In this document: positions 1 through 8,263 of the stretch, piece after piece | Numbering within the stretch: position 1 is the stretch's first letter | Layout: each line of letters starts with the position of its first letter | Assembly: GCA_947501275.1 (NCBI GenBank) | Contig: CANMVD010000003.1 | Location: forward strand, 248,001-312,000 | Source: an uncultured Tateyamaria sp. | GTDB lineage: Bacteria; Pseudomonadota; Alphaproteobacteria; Rhodobacterales; Rhodobacteraceae | Length of the DNA: 64,000 nucleotides | Reading direction: 5' to 3' | The notes under the pieces: generated by a model | Database searches by the model: none | Told to the model about the DNA's origin: nothing | Seen by the model: the letters and a program-made list of their open reading frames with translations, nothing else | Translations under genes and position numbers: made by a program

Positions 1-269
1 TTATGAGCGCGCACCAAGGTGCGATTCCGCATCCACCATGCGACCAAAACAACACCGGCCCCGATAAATCCACCGGTGAGCATCACAATAAACGTGTCTG
101 CGCTGAAAAATGCCATGTGGAACGCAAACAGCGATGCAGGAAAACAGATGGCCGCCGCCACATTGCGCCAACGCCGTGCCGAGGGCGCCACCTCCGCCTC
201 TTTGATGGGATGTGTGATCGCGCGCTGGTACAGATCCGCCGGAATGGCGAATTCAAGATCATATCTCAT
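1..269 (-). CDS. Partial small membrane protein (C-terminus off the left edge)
   Basis: I read this frame directly on the minus strand; it opens with ATG at 269 and stays open for at least 89 residues to the window edge. It begins MRYDLEFAIPADLY. Residues of about 34-51 and 55-76 form two hydrophobic stretches separated by a short turn, followed by a basic segment (WWMRNRTLVRAH), so two membrane helices then a cytoplasmic domain is likely. Its ATG overlaps the fdhD stop as ATGA, so the two are probably translationally coupled. The two-helix-then-soluble-domain layout resembles YcxB-like proteins, but that is only a guess. No function can be assigned. Confidence 0.55.
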   Translation of the reverse strand, partial: MRYDLEFAIPADLYQRAITHPIKEAEVAPSARRWRNVAAAICFPASLFAFHMAFFSADTFIVMLTGGFIGAGVVLVAWWMRNRTLVRAH

Positions 270-1168
270 ATCCGCCCCCCTTTGCGTCCCTGCCTTTTGG
301 GCTCGTCTTTTATTGCTCCCACGTCTACATCCCGCACAAGACGCTCCTCGCCACTGAGGCAGGTAAAGCGCTGACCCCGCATACGACCGATCAGGGTCAA
401 GCCGACGGATTGCGCAATCTCAACGCCCCAGGCCGTAAACCCCGAGCGCGACACCAGCACAGGGATCCCCATCAGCGCCGTCTTGATCACCATCTCAGAG
501 GTCAGCCGCCCGGTTGTGTACAGGATTTTATCCTCAGCGGATTCGTTGTTGCGCACCATCCAACCCGCCACTTTGTCGACCGCATTATGTCGGCCCACAT
601 CTTCCATATACACCATCGCATGGTCTTTGCGGCACAAAACCGTGCCATGGATCGCACCTGCCTGCAAATAAAGGGATGGCGTGGTATTGATCCGAGCCGC
701 CAAAGCATAAAGCCACGATGTCTTGACCTCTGATGCAGGCAGGCGCAAATCCTCGAGGCCCTCCATCATGTCCCCAAACACAGTGCCCACAGCGCACCCG
801 CTTGTGCGGGTCTTTTTCTGCAGCTTCTCCTCATGATTGGTTGGACGATCCGTGCGCACGACAACGGTTTCAAGCTCTTCGTCAAAGTCAATCGCCGTGA
901 CGGTTTCATCCGGCGCCAACATGCGTTGGTTGCGCAGAAACCCAACGGCCAGATAATCCGGATAATCGCCAATGGTCATCGCCGTCACGATTTCCTGCCC
1001 ATTCAGGAATATTGTCAACGGACGCTCTTCGACCACAGCCGTTTCAACCGGCGCACCTGTCTGATCATGGCCGACAACGCGCCGCGTCAAACGCGCAATC
1101 GCAGGATCCGGCGCAATCAAGTAATCACGCAGACGTTCACCGAATTCTTTCTCATGGCCCAATTGCAT
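266..1168 (-). CDS. fdhD: FdhD, sulfur carrier for formate dehydrogenase
   Basis: FdhD transfers sulfur from a cysteine desulfurase to the molybdenum cofactor of formate dehydrogenase in the cytoplasm. The 300-residue protein has the family core with EDVGRHNAVDKV at residues 189-200 and GRLTSEMV near 220-227. The active loop reads SGCAVGT with Cys125. The second cysteine of the CxxC pair known in the E. coli protein is a glycine here (C125-A-V-G128). The gene is divergent from azlC and overlaps a downstream small membrane protein gene by 4 bases. No formate dehydrogenase subunit lies in the window, so the partner enzyme must be elsewhere. moaB at 14.3 kb and moaDE at 33 kb are also molybdenum cofactor genes. 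Confidence 0.93.
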   Translation of the reverse strand: MQLGHEKEFGERLRDYLIAPDPAIARLTRRVVGHDQTGAPVETAVVEERPLTIFLNGQEIVTAMTIGDYPDYLAVGFLRNQRMLAPDETVTAIDFDEELETVVVRTDRPTNHEEKLQKKTRTSGCAVGTVFGDMMEGLEDLRLPASEVKTSWLYALAARINTTPSLYLQAGAIHGTVLCRKDHAMVYMEDVGRHNAVDKVAGWMVRNNESAEDKILYTTGRLTSEMVIKTALMGIPVLVSRSGFTAWGVEIAQSVGLTLIGRMRGQRFTCLSGEERLVRDVDVGAIKDEPKRQGRKGGRI

Positions 1169-1234
1169 CCCCCCCGCACCCCAGCTAGATCTGTGCCATC
1201 CAAGTCCAAAGTCCTGATAGTTTAAGGCGGCCTC

Positions 1235-1948
1235 ATGCCCATCACCACCACCAAATCAGCCTTTTGGGCGGGCGTTCGTGATGGGGCTCCGTTTATGGTG
1301 GTCGCCGGACCATTTGCGATGCTGTTTGGCGTGCTGGCAACCGAAGCCGGCTTGAACCTTTTCGAAGTGATGAGCTTTTCTGTTGTGGTCATCGCTGGCG
1401 CAGCCCAGTTCACAGCACTACAACTGATGCAGGACAATGCGCCTGTTGTGATCGTGTTGATATCAGCCCTCGCAGTCAATCTGCGGGTGGCGATGTATTC
1501 CGCCGCACTCACACCCTATCTCGGGTCTGCACCACTGTGGCAACGAATCTTTGCGGCCTATCTTCTGGTCGACCAAAGTTATGCGCTCAGCCACGCCAAA
1601 TACGAAGCGATGCCACAGATGGGTGTGCCCCAACGCATGGCCTACTACTTTGGCACATGCACTTTGGTCATGATGGTCTGGTTCGGATGCAGCTACGCGG
1701 GGGCGGCCCTGGGCACAGCCTTGCCAGCTGACATTCCTCTGGATTTCGCGCTTCCGATTGCCTTTTTATCGATGGTTGCGCCGATGGTGCGCACCTTGCC
1801 GCACCTCATTGCAGCGCTGGTCGCCATTCTTGTGAGCCTCGTGGCTGTCGCGGTGCCCTACTCCTTGGGGCTGTTGATTGCAGGCTTGGCCGGGATGATG
1901 GCTGGTGCCAAAGCCGAAGTGCTGCTGGGCAAGAGGCAAGCCCCATGA
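1235..1948 (+). CDS. azlC: AzlC family branched-chain amino acid exporter, large subunit
   Basis: AzlC together with AzlD forms an inner-membrane exporter for branched-chain amino acids and analogues. The 237-residue product has the family length and several hydrophobic helices. The N-terminal FWAGVRDGAPFMVVAGPFAML and the later NLRVAMYSAALTPYL segments are typical of AzlC. The start ATG at 1235 follows a good ribosome site (AAGGCGG about 10 bases upstream). The stop overlaps the azlD start as ATGA, so the two subunits are coupled. The substrate in this organism is inferred from family only. Confidence 0.9.
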   Translation: MPITTTKSAFWAGVRDGAPFMVVAGPFAMLFGVLATEAGLNLFEVMSFSVVVIAGAAQFTALQLMQDNAPVVIVLISALAVNLRVAMYSAALTPYLGSAPLWQRIFAAYLLVDQSYALSHAKYEAMPQMGVPQRMAYYFGTCTLVMMVWFGCSYAGAALGTALPADIPLDFALPIAFLSMVAPMVRTLPHLIAALVAILVSLVAVAVPYSLGLLIAGLAGMMAGAKAEVLLGKRQAP

Positions 1949-2268
1949 TCGACAAATACACACTCTGGTTTGTTATCTTCGGGCTTGGAATTGGCAGCTT
2001 TCTGCTGCGATTCACATTTCTTGGTTTTGTCGGCGACCGACCATTGCCCGAGTGGCTTCTCAGGCATTTGCGCTACACGGCCGTCGCCATTTTGCCTGCA
2101 CTCTGCGCACCACTGGTTGTCTATTCTGGCACCGATGGCAGCACGGACCCAACACGTGTGATCGCGGCAATTGCAACTGTCGCCGCCGGCATCCTGACGC
2201 GCAATACATTCATCGCAATTGCGGCAGGCGCAGCAGCGCTGTTCGGTTCAGTCTACCTGATCGGGTAG
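1945..2268 (+). CDS. azlD: AzlD family small membrane subunit of amino acid exporter
   Basis: This 107-residue protein is the small partner of AzlC. It has three to four hydrophobic helices and contains FLRFTFLGFVGDRPLPEWL and LRYTAVAILPALCAPL, both characteristic of AzlD proteins. The ATG at 1945 lies inside the azlC stop, so it is almost certainly co-translated with it. The gene ends in front of a convergent lipoprotein gene with about 65 bases between them. Confidence 0.9.
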   Translation: MIDKYTLWFVIFGLGIGSFLLRFTFLGFVGDRPLPEWLLRHLRYTAVAILPALCAPLVVYSGTDGSTDPTRVIAAIATVAAGILTRNTFIAIAAGAAALFGSVYLIG

Positions 2269-2332
2269 CGCAGTCCGGCAAGGGACGGTGGGTGGGGCGC
2301 ATTTTGCACAGCAAAACAGCGTCCGCACACCG

Positions 2333-2938
2333 TTACTCGATCGTAACGCCTGCAATCCCATCAAGGATCGTACCCTCGTCATCCTCGTAGTACCGCTCTT
2401 CAACCACTCCGGGGCGCGACGCCATCTGCTTCATTAGATTGGCCGGAAAAAAGGTCGGCTTGATGTCGCCAAACCCCGGGACCTGCCGGAGCAGGCCCGT
2501 ATTGGCGTTTGTACAGAAACTGCGCGACACAGCGCCATTGGCCAGGGCAAGACGCAACGCAATCTCGGCCTGTTCCGGGCTAACTTCGACGGTCTGGCTA
2601 ACAACATGATATGTGCTGCGGGCGTGCGCGCTTTTGTACCCGGCCAGAACGGCGGGCGTGACGCCGAACAGAACGTCCTCCTGTTCGGCAACCCGGTCAT
2701 TCACAAATGACCCCGCAGGATCAAAAATCACCCGCTGCGAGCCGTTGATCATCAAGGCAGAGTGACCACCCGAACCGGAACTGTTGCTGACCATTGTGAA
2801 AACAGTGATCGTGCTGGGTCCGGGCGCGCGGTAGGCAACGGACGCAACGCGCTCATCGCTGGCATACGGGACAGCTGGCGGTTGTGCGCACCCAGCAAGC
2901 ATCACGCAAAGGCCGATGGCCCCAAATACACGCACCAT
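2333..2938 (-). CDS. Putative lipoprotein with possible papain-like (NlpC/YiiX-type) His and Cys
   Basis: The protein is 201 residues from the ATG at 2938; AGGGGGC lies 8 bases upstream, better than the GTG at 2944. It starts with a lipoprotein signal ending in LAGC (Cys17), so it should be anchored in the cell envelope. A conserved-looking GGHSALMI with His59 is followed by VIFDPAGSF, and SFCTNANTGLL carries Cys142. In circularly permuted NlpC/P60-type hydrolases a histidine comes first and a cysteine follows, so a cell-wall or lipid hydrolase fold is possible. This is inference from motif order; I do not recognise the family. The gene is monocistronic, convergent with azlD, and sits just downstream of the cytochrome oxidase subunit IV gene. 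Confidence 0.7.
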   Translation of the reverse strand: MVRVFGAIGLCVMLAGCAQPPAVPYASDERVASVAYRAPGPSTITVFTMVSNSSGSGGHSALMINGSQRVIFDPAGSFVNDRVAEQEDVLFGVTPAVLAGYKSAHARSTYHVVSQTVEVSPEQAEIALRLALANGAVSRSFCTNANTGLLRQVPGFGDIKPTFFPANLMKQMASRPGVVEERYYEDDEGTILDGIAGVTIE

Positions 2939-2971
2939 TCCCACGCCCCCTGAACCGAAGAAAACTCGTAT

Positions 2972-3106
2972 TTATGAAATGAAGATCGCCATGCCCACAA
3001 TAATGAACAAAATCACAATCACTGACCATGTTGTGAACTTCATAAACCCGTCAAAGGTCTTTTGCTGTGTATCCGAGTTCATCTCACCGTGCTTGTGATC
3101 AGACAT
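2972..3106 (-). CDS. aa3-type cytochrome c oxidase subunit IV (44 residues)
   Basis: I read this short gene directly from the minus strand. It encodes 44 residues beginning MSDHKHGEMNSDTQQKTFDGF, with a single membrane helix (TTWSVIVILFIIVGMAIF) and a stop right after. The shape, length and the hydrophilic start followed by F-x-x-F-x-K match the small subunit IV of bacterial aa3 cytochrome c oxidase. A strong ribosome site (AAAGGAAG) is 6 bases before the ATG at 3106. It lies apart from the catalytic oxidase subunits, which are not in the window. Confidence 0.85.
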   Translation of the reverse strand: MSDHKHGEMNSDTQQKTFDGFMKFTTWSVIVILFIIVGMAIFIS

Positions 3107-3209
3107 TTGGCTTCCTTTCTTCACGGGCATCCCGCGTCGTACATGTTGGCTTGCGCCAGCGTTTAACTGATCCGTTTGTCGCTGTCACTGCGTCTTTGGC
3201 GCGCGGGCC

Positions 3210-3668
3210 TCAGCCGTCTTCCAAATCCTGTGCAAGGCGAAAACCAATCCGAGTCGGGGCGGCTTTTTCAACGGATTTCGGCAAGGCGCGCAGCATGACG
3301 TTTAACTGGCTGACATGCTGGACCAGCTGAGTTTTGGCACCCGTCGGATCGGTGCCGTAAAACGTGACGATGTCCGGATCGAAATAGCCCATCCCCTCGA
3401 TACGCAGCACACCCGCATCGCCACCTGTAAACCCCATGGCGATTTCGTGTTCGTTATCAAGATCTTCTTCGAAATTCTTAAGATAAAGGATGATGCGCTC
3501 ATAGGCCCACTGAGCGGGGCTTTTCTTTGCCGTGGGTGTCTTCTTGACACCTTTGGGCAAAGGTTGGTCCGCCGCGTTGCGCGCCTTGGGATCTGAATGC
3601 ACTTCATGCTGGCGAGGAATAGCGTCTGCTTCTTCGGCTTCTGCGGCCGTCTTGATCTTGTCGCTCAT
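3210..3668 (-). CDS. Conserved hypothetical protein, resembles DUF6173
   Basis: A 152-residue soluble protein. The first 50 residues are polar and probably unstructured (many Ala, Glu, Lys, Pro). The rest looks globular, with YERIILYLKNFEEDLDNEHE, GMGYFDPDIVTFYG and TQLVQHVSQLNVMLRAL. This layout reminds me of the DUF6173 family of Rhodobacterales, whose role is unknown. It is the last gene of a three-gene minus-strand operon: 3 bases separate it from the metallo-beta-lactamase gene and another 3 separate that from the acyl-CoA dehydrogenase gene. No function is assigned. Confidence 0.8.
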   Translation of the reverse strand: MSDKIKTAAEAEEADAIPRQHEVHSDPKARNAADQPLPKGVKKTPTAKKSPAQWAYERIILYLKNFEEDLDNEHEIAMGFTGGDAGVLRIEGMGYFDPDIVTFYGTDPTGAKTQLVQHVSQLNVMLRALPKSVEKAAPTRIGFRLAQDLEDG

Positions 3669-3671
3669 CTG

Positions 3672-4718
3672 TTACCCTTTGCGCTGATACACCCACGCGC
3701 CGTCCTGTCGCCGCGTCCGGGTTGCGTGCCCGGTTTGGTAAAGGTGCGACAAATGCGCGATGGCTTCAACCAGCGCCAGACCGTATTCGCCCTCGCCAAT
3801 CCTGCGTTTGAACAACGGTGCAAAGCACTCGCCCGCCGATTTCGGCGTATCCAGAAAGTCGGCAAGCCGCGCCAATGCCCCGTGGTGATTGTCGATCAAC
3901 TGGCGCATCCGTGTGGGCAAGCCGGTAAAAGGCAACTTGTGGCCCCCAAGTACCAGATGCTCATCCCGCGCCAGCGGGGCCAACCGTTCACACGCCTCCA
4001 GCCAGTCGCCAATCGGATCCGCCATCGGCTCGGTCGCATAAACGCCTATGTTGGGGCTGATCGAGGGCAGGATCTGATCACCTGAAATCACAAGGTGGTC
4101 GTCGCGGCTCCAGAAGGTCGCGTGTTCAGGCGCGTGACCGTTGCCGATATGAATGTCCCATGTCCGTCCGCCCATCGTGATCACGTCGCCTTGGCGAATG
4201 CGGGTATACCCCAACGGCATTGGCGCAACGATATCGCCAAAATTAAAGGGACGTTCGGCTGCGCGCTTGTCAAACAGCTCCGGGTCCATGCCCGCCGACC
4301 GCCAGAACGCCAATGTCTCTGGCACGGGCGTGGACTGAACATCCAGCGTCAGCATACGTGCAAACAACCACGCCGTACGGGTCGTGATCAATTCCGCGCC
4401 AAAGTCGCTTTGCAACCAACCGGCAAGACCTACGTGATCGGGATGATGGTGCGTGACAATCACGCGCGATATGGGCTTGCCCTGCAATGGCCCATCCATC
4501 AGCGACTGCCAGATGCCTTTGGTCTTTTTCGAGGCGAACCCTGTGTCGATCACAGTCCAGCTGTCGCCATCATCCAAGGCATAGACGTTGACGTGATCCA
4601 GCTTCATCGGCAAAGGCAGACGGCACCACAAAACGCCTGGTGCCACCTCAATTGCATCGCCATGCGCGGGTGGGTCTTCCCACGGATATCTCAGACCCGC
4701 AGGCGTACCATCCGCCAC
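3672..4718 (-). CDS. Metallo-beta-lactamase fold hydrolase
   Basis: The 348-residue protein belongs to the metallo-beta-lactamase superfamily of metal-dependent hydrolases. The metal-binding HHHPDH motif is at residues 90-95. The preceding strand ends in VIDTG (56-60), and GNGHAPEHATFWS and SGDQIL supply further metal ligands. A C-terminal helical region follows (KRRIGEGEYGLALVEAIAHLSHLYQTG), a winged-helix-like tail seen in the LACTB2-like subgroup. It sits between an acyl-CoA dehydrogenase and an unknown gene with 3-base spacers on both sides. That context suggests hydrolysis of a thioester or ester linked to acyl-CoA breakdown, but this is inference only. Confidence 0.88.
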   Translation of the reverse strand: MADGTPAGLRYPWEDPPAHGDAIEVAPGVLWCRLPLPMKLDHVNVYALDDGDSWTVIDTGFASKKTKGIWQSLMDGPLQGKPISRVIVTHHHPDHVGLAGWLQSDFGAELITTRTAWLFARMLTLDVQSTPVPETLAFWRSAGMDPELFDKRAAERPFNFGDIVAPMPLGYTRIRQGDVITMGGRTWDIHIGNGHAPEHATFWSRDDHLVISGDQILPSISPNIGVYATEPMADPIGDWLEACERLAPLARDEHLVLGGHKLPFTGLPTRMRQLIDNHHGALARLADFLDTPKSAGECFAPLFKRRIGEGEYGLALVEAIAHLSHLYQTGHATRTRRQDGAWVYQRKG

Positions 4719-4721
4719 GCC

Positions 4722-6431
4722 TCAGGCCGCCAACTCGTCAACGCTGAGCGCATAGAGATCCTCTGCACCCGCCTGCGCATGTGCCAATAGACCGACATGT
4801 TCGGGCAAGAGACGCTGGATGTAAAAACGCGCCAATTTCTCCCTTGCGCCACCTGCATCCGCCATCGCCGCCATGAGGTGAACATGACCACCCAGCACAC
4901 GGGCAAAGGCCTTGAGGTATGGTACCGCCCCTGCAAAGCGGTTTTGCAAATCACCCTGTCCGACCAGCCAGTCGGTCGCTTCGCGCAGCGATTCCGAGGC
5001 CTGCCAGACGGCTTCGGCCAGATCCGGGTGGCTGGCCCGTGCGGCTTCCGCGTTCTCTTCGATCTCGTCGAGCAGACGGTTGGCCGCTTCGCCGCCGTCC
5101 ATCATCTTTCGGGCCACAAGGTCCATCGCCTGAATTCCGTTGGTGCCCTCATAGATCGCAGTGACACGCACATCGCGGCTGTACTGGGCTGCACCGGTTT
5201 CCTCGACAAACCCCATGCCGCCATGGATCTGCACGCCTTCATGCGACACGTTCATGCCGACCTCAGTACCAAAAGCCTTGGCGATGGGCGTCAGGAATGC
5301 TGCGCGCGCTTTCCACTCGGCGTCCCCGGTGGCCGTGGTCATGTCGATGGCCACGGCACAAGACAGTGCAATCGCGCGCGCCGCAAAGATATCGGCCTTC
5401 ATACCCATAAGCATCCGGCGCACGTCAGCGTGATCCACGATCGTTCCTGTCGGGCCAGCGGTTTTGCCCTGCTTGCGGTCAAGCGCGTAAGCCAGCGCAT
5501 GTTGATAGGCACCTTCGGCCGCGCCCACGCCCTGACCACCCACGCCAAGGCGCGCGTTGTTCATCATGGTGAACATGGCCGCCATGCCGCCACCTTCGGC
5601 ACCGACCATCCAGCCCTTGGCATTGTCATATTGCATCACGCAAGTGGGCGAGCCGTGCAGGCCCATTTTGTGCTCGAGGCTGACAACCTTAAGGCTGTTG
5701 GCCACGCCCGCATTGCCCTGCTCATCGGGGATATTGCGCGGCACAAGGAACAGGCTGATCCCCTTGGTGCCCGCAGGCGCACCGGGAAGACGCGCCAACA
5801 CCAGATGGCAAACATTATCGGTAAAGTCGTTGTCACCCCAAGAAATGTAAATCTTCTGCCCCGAAATCGAATAGGTCCCGTCACCATTGTCCTCGGCCTT
5901 GGACGTCAATGCGCCCACATCAGAACCCGCCTGTGGCTCGGTCAGGTTCATCGTTCCGGTCCATTCGCCCGAGATCAGTTTAGGCAGGTACAATTCCTTG
6001 ATCGCATCCGAAGCGTGATGTTCAAGTGCCTCGATCTGACCTTGGGACATCAGCGGCGCCAGTTGCAACGACAGGCAGGCTGCGCTCATCATCTCGTTAA
6101 CAGCTGTGGTTACCGTCATGGGCAAGCCCATGCCACCATATTCAGGGTCTGCGGACATGCCGATCCACCCACCCTCGGCAATGGCCTTGTAGCCATCGCT
6201 GTAGCCGGGCGACGTGCGCACCACCCCATTTTCAAGTCGGGCCGGATGCAGATCACCTGGGCGTTGCAGCGGCGCCATGATGTCCTCGCACAGCTTTCCT
6301 GCCTCGGTCAGGATGGCCGACGTCACATCATCTGTCGCCTCTTCAAAGCGATCCGTAGCCACGACCTTCTCCAGGCCCACAACATGGTCAAACAGGAAAC
6401 GATAGTCATCGACGGGGGCACGAAATGGCAT
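4722..6431 (-). CDS. Acyl-CoA dehydrogenase of the DmdC-like group
   Basis: An FAD-dependent acyl-CoA dehydrogenase of 569 residues, longer than the usual 380-400 because of a C-terminal extension from about residue 445. The flavin and substrate motif TMNLTEPQAGSDVGAL is at 160-175. IYEGTNGIQ at 426-434 carries the likely catalytic base Glu428. Length and extension match the group that includes 3-methylmercaptopropionyl-CoA dehydrogenase (DmdC) of roseobacters, which acts in DMSP demethylation, but the same group has members with other substrates and no other dmd gene is nearby. The start at 6431 is preferred over upstream frame extensions because GGAGA lies 8 bases before it and the N-terminus MPFRAPVDDY is typical. 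It leads an operon with the hydrolase and the DUF6173-like gene. Confidence 0.88.
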   Translation of the reverse strand: MPFRAPVDDYRFLFDHVVGLEKVVATDRFEEATDDVTSAILTEAGKLCEDIMAPLQRPGDLHPARLENGVVRTSPGYSDGYKAIAEGGWIGMSADPEYGGMGLPMTVTTAVNEMMSAACLSLQLAPLMSQGQIEALEHHASDAIKELYLPKLISGEWTGTMNLTEPQAGSDVGALTSKAEDNGDGTYSISGQKIYISWGDNDFTDNVCHLVLARLPGAPAGTKGISLFLVPRNIPDEQGNAGVANSLKVVSLEHKMGLHGSPTCVMQYDNAKGWMVGAEGGGMAAMFTMMNNARLGVGGQGVGAAEGAYQHALAYALDRKQGKTAGPTGTIVDHADVRRMLMGMKADIFAARAIALSCAVAIDMTTATGDAEWKARAAFLTPIAKAFGTEVGMNVSHEGVQIHGGMGFVEETGAAQYSRDVRVTAIYEGTNGIQAMDLVARKMMDGGEAANRLLDEIEENAEAARASHPDLAEAVWQASESLREATDWLVGQGDLQNRFAGAVPYLKAFARVLGGHVHLMAAMADAGGAREKLARFYIQRLLPEHVGLLAHAQAGAEDLYALSVDELAA

Positions 6432-6575
6432 AGGGTCTCTCCGGATCAAAGTCTTGGCAAGCGCAAGGGCTGCGCGTAAAGAGGGCTCTTTGATGCCAAA
6501 GATGCGGCGGCGCGCGCGGCACCGCAACTCAAACGCGGCGTCACGCTTTCAATACAGCGACAATACAGGGCGCAG

Positions 6576-7511
6576 ATGTTCCAAACTGAAACTTTTGCCG
6601 CGGATGAGGCGGGAGTGCTGAAAGCCGCGGCACATCTGAGTGCGGGCAGCCTTGTCGCCTTTCCAACCGAAACGGTGTACGGGCTGGGCGGAGATGCGCG
6701 GAACGGCCAAGCGGTTGCCCGTATTTTCAACGCCAAGGGGCGTCCGCATTTCAACCCTTTGATTGTCCATGTTCCGGACATTGAGACTGCGCGCTCCGTT
6801 GCCCTCTTTGATGAAACGGCACGCAACCTCGCGCAGGCCTTTTGGCCGGGCCCGCTGACATTGGTGTTGCCTTTGGCAGACGGACACGGGCTGGCAGATT
6901 TGGTGACTGCCGGATTGACGTCCGTCGCTGTTCGGGTGCCCGCCCATCCGGTGGCGCGGGCGTTGTTACACAGTTTTGGTGGTCCACTTGCGGCGCCATC
7001 TGCCAACCCGTCGGGCAGGATCAGTCCAACAACGGCGGCCCATGTCCAATCCGGGCTTTCGGGCAAGATCGCGGCGGTTCTTGACGGAGGAGCCTGCGCA
7101 GTTGGCCTTGAATCAACCATTGTCGGTGGCACACCGCTTGCGCTCTTGCGCCCCGGCGGCCTTGCCACCGAGGATATTGAAGCCATCACGGGCCCGCTGG
7201 CCCCTGCTGGCCCGGCCATTTCAGCGCCGGGGCAACTGGCTTCGCATTACGCACCCAACCAACGGGTGCGTTTGAATGCCACCGCTGCAGAAGCGGACGA
7301 AGTGATGCTTGGATTTGGGCCAATGCCATCTGATTTGAACCTGTCTACATCTGGCGATCTGGTCGAGGCCGCGGCCAACCTGTTTGGGCACCTGCACCAA
7401 CTGGACAGTCTTGGACAGCCGATTGCAGTAGCACCAATACCAGACTTAGGGCTTGGGCAGGCGATCAATGACAGGTTGCGTCGCGCGGCGGCACCGCGTC
7501 AACCCATCTGA
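6576..7511 (+). CDS. tsaC: L-threonylcarbamoyladenylate synthase (Sua5/YrdC family)
   Basis: This enzyme makes threonylcarbamoyl-AMP from threonine, bicarbonate and ATP for the t6A modification of ANN-decoding tRNAs. The 311-residue protein has the YrdC domain: FPTETVYGLGGDA, KGRPHFNPLIVHV and the nucleotide loop APSANPSGRISPT. It also has a C-terminal Sua5 extension starting after about residue 210 (APGQLASHYAPNQRV), as in the longer Sua5 type rather than the short TsaC type. It is divergent from the acyl-CoA dehydrogenase gene, with a spacer of about 145 bases, and convergent with yqgE. Confidence 0.94.
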   Translation: MFQTETFAADEAGVLKAAAHLSAGSLVAFPTETVYGLGGDARNGQAVARIFNAKGRPHFNPLIVHVPDIETARSVALFDETARNLAQAFWPGPLTLVLPLADGHGLADLVTAGLTSVAVRVPAHPVARALLHSFGGPLAAPSANPSGRISPTTAAHVQSGLSGKIAAVLDGGACAVGLESTIVGGTPLALLRPGGLATEDIEAITGPLAPAGPAISAPGQLASHYAPNQRVRLNATAAEADEVMLGFGPMPSDLNLSTSGDLVEAAANLFGHLHQLDSLGQPIAVAPIPDLGLGQAINDRLRRAAAPRQPI

Positions 7512-7538
7512 TCCGGCGTCGCGTTTGCCCAGTGGACA

Positions 7539-8111
7539 CTACGCGCGTCCCGCAGATCCTGACAACGCAATTGGTTCAATGCCAAGCGAACGTACCGTTT
7601 CAGCCCATTTGCAGTCGTCTTGCCCGACAAACACAATGCTTGGGTCTGCCTGCGCGGTCAGCCAGTCATTGCGGGCGATCTCGTTTTCCAACTGGCCCGG
7701 TCCCCACCCCGCATAGCCCAACATGACCAGAGATGTGTCCGGGCCAGCGCCTGCACCGATATCCTCAAGCACATCCAGCGTTGCAGTCATGCCGAAGGCA
7801 GTACCTACAAACAGCGTTTGCAACCGCGAGCGATACCCTGCGTCGTGCAATACAAAGCCGCGCGAGGTCTCGACCGGACCGCCAAAGTGAACGGGACATT
7901 GCCGCGCCTGCGCCGAGCCATCAATCTCAAGCTGGTCCAAAAGCCCACCCAACGCCATGTCGGTGACCGGTTTGTTGATGATCAGACCCATGGCGCCATC
8001 TTTGGAGTGGGCACAGATGAATATCACCGAGCGATCGAACCGCGGATCCCCCATGCCCGGCATCGCAACAAGCAGCTTGCCCGTCAGATCGAGGGATATC
8101 GGATCAGCCAT
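7539..8111 (-). CDS. yqgE: YqgE/AlgH family protein
   Basis: A 190-residue cytoplasmic protein of the YqgE/AlgH family. Family motifs seen are [45 protein letters not shown] and [14 protein letters not shown]. The biochemical role of the family is not settled. The frame remains open to a TTG at 8156, but the ATG at 8111 gives the normal family length and starts immediately before the conserved core. It is convergent with tsaC (27 bases apart) and divergent from the DsbD-domain gene. Confidence 0.92.
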   Translation of the reverse strand: MADPISLDLTGKLLVAMPGMGDPRFDRSVIFICAHSKDGAMGLIINKPVTDMALGGLLDQLEIDGSAQARQCPVHFGGPVETSRGFVLHDAGYRSRLQTLFVGTAFGMTATLDVLEDIGAGAGPDTSLVMLGYAGWGPGQLENEIARNDWLTAQADPSIVFVGQDDCKWAETVRSLGIEPIALSGSAGRA

Positions 8112-8263
8112 CACTGCATGCCCCGCATTTACGTTCCGGTCAGGTATTGGGCCCAAGATGCAACCCTACCGCGCAGTCGGCAAGGCACATCTGTGAAACA
8201 GGCCAAAGACGGCCCACTGAAATGTGAGTTGGATTTCATCGCTTTTTTGCCCATGTACCGTGT

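Noticed and set aside
4797-6479. Long open frame of about 560 codons on the plus strand
   Set aside because: It runs opposite the acyl-CoA dehydrogenase gene; its translation is rich in His, Arg and Cys and has no family motif, as expected for an antisense shadow in GC-rich DNA.
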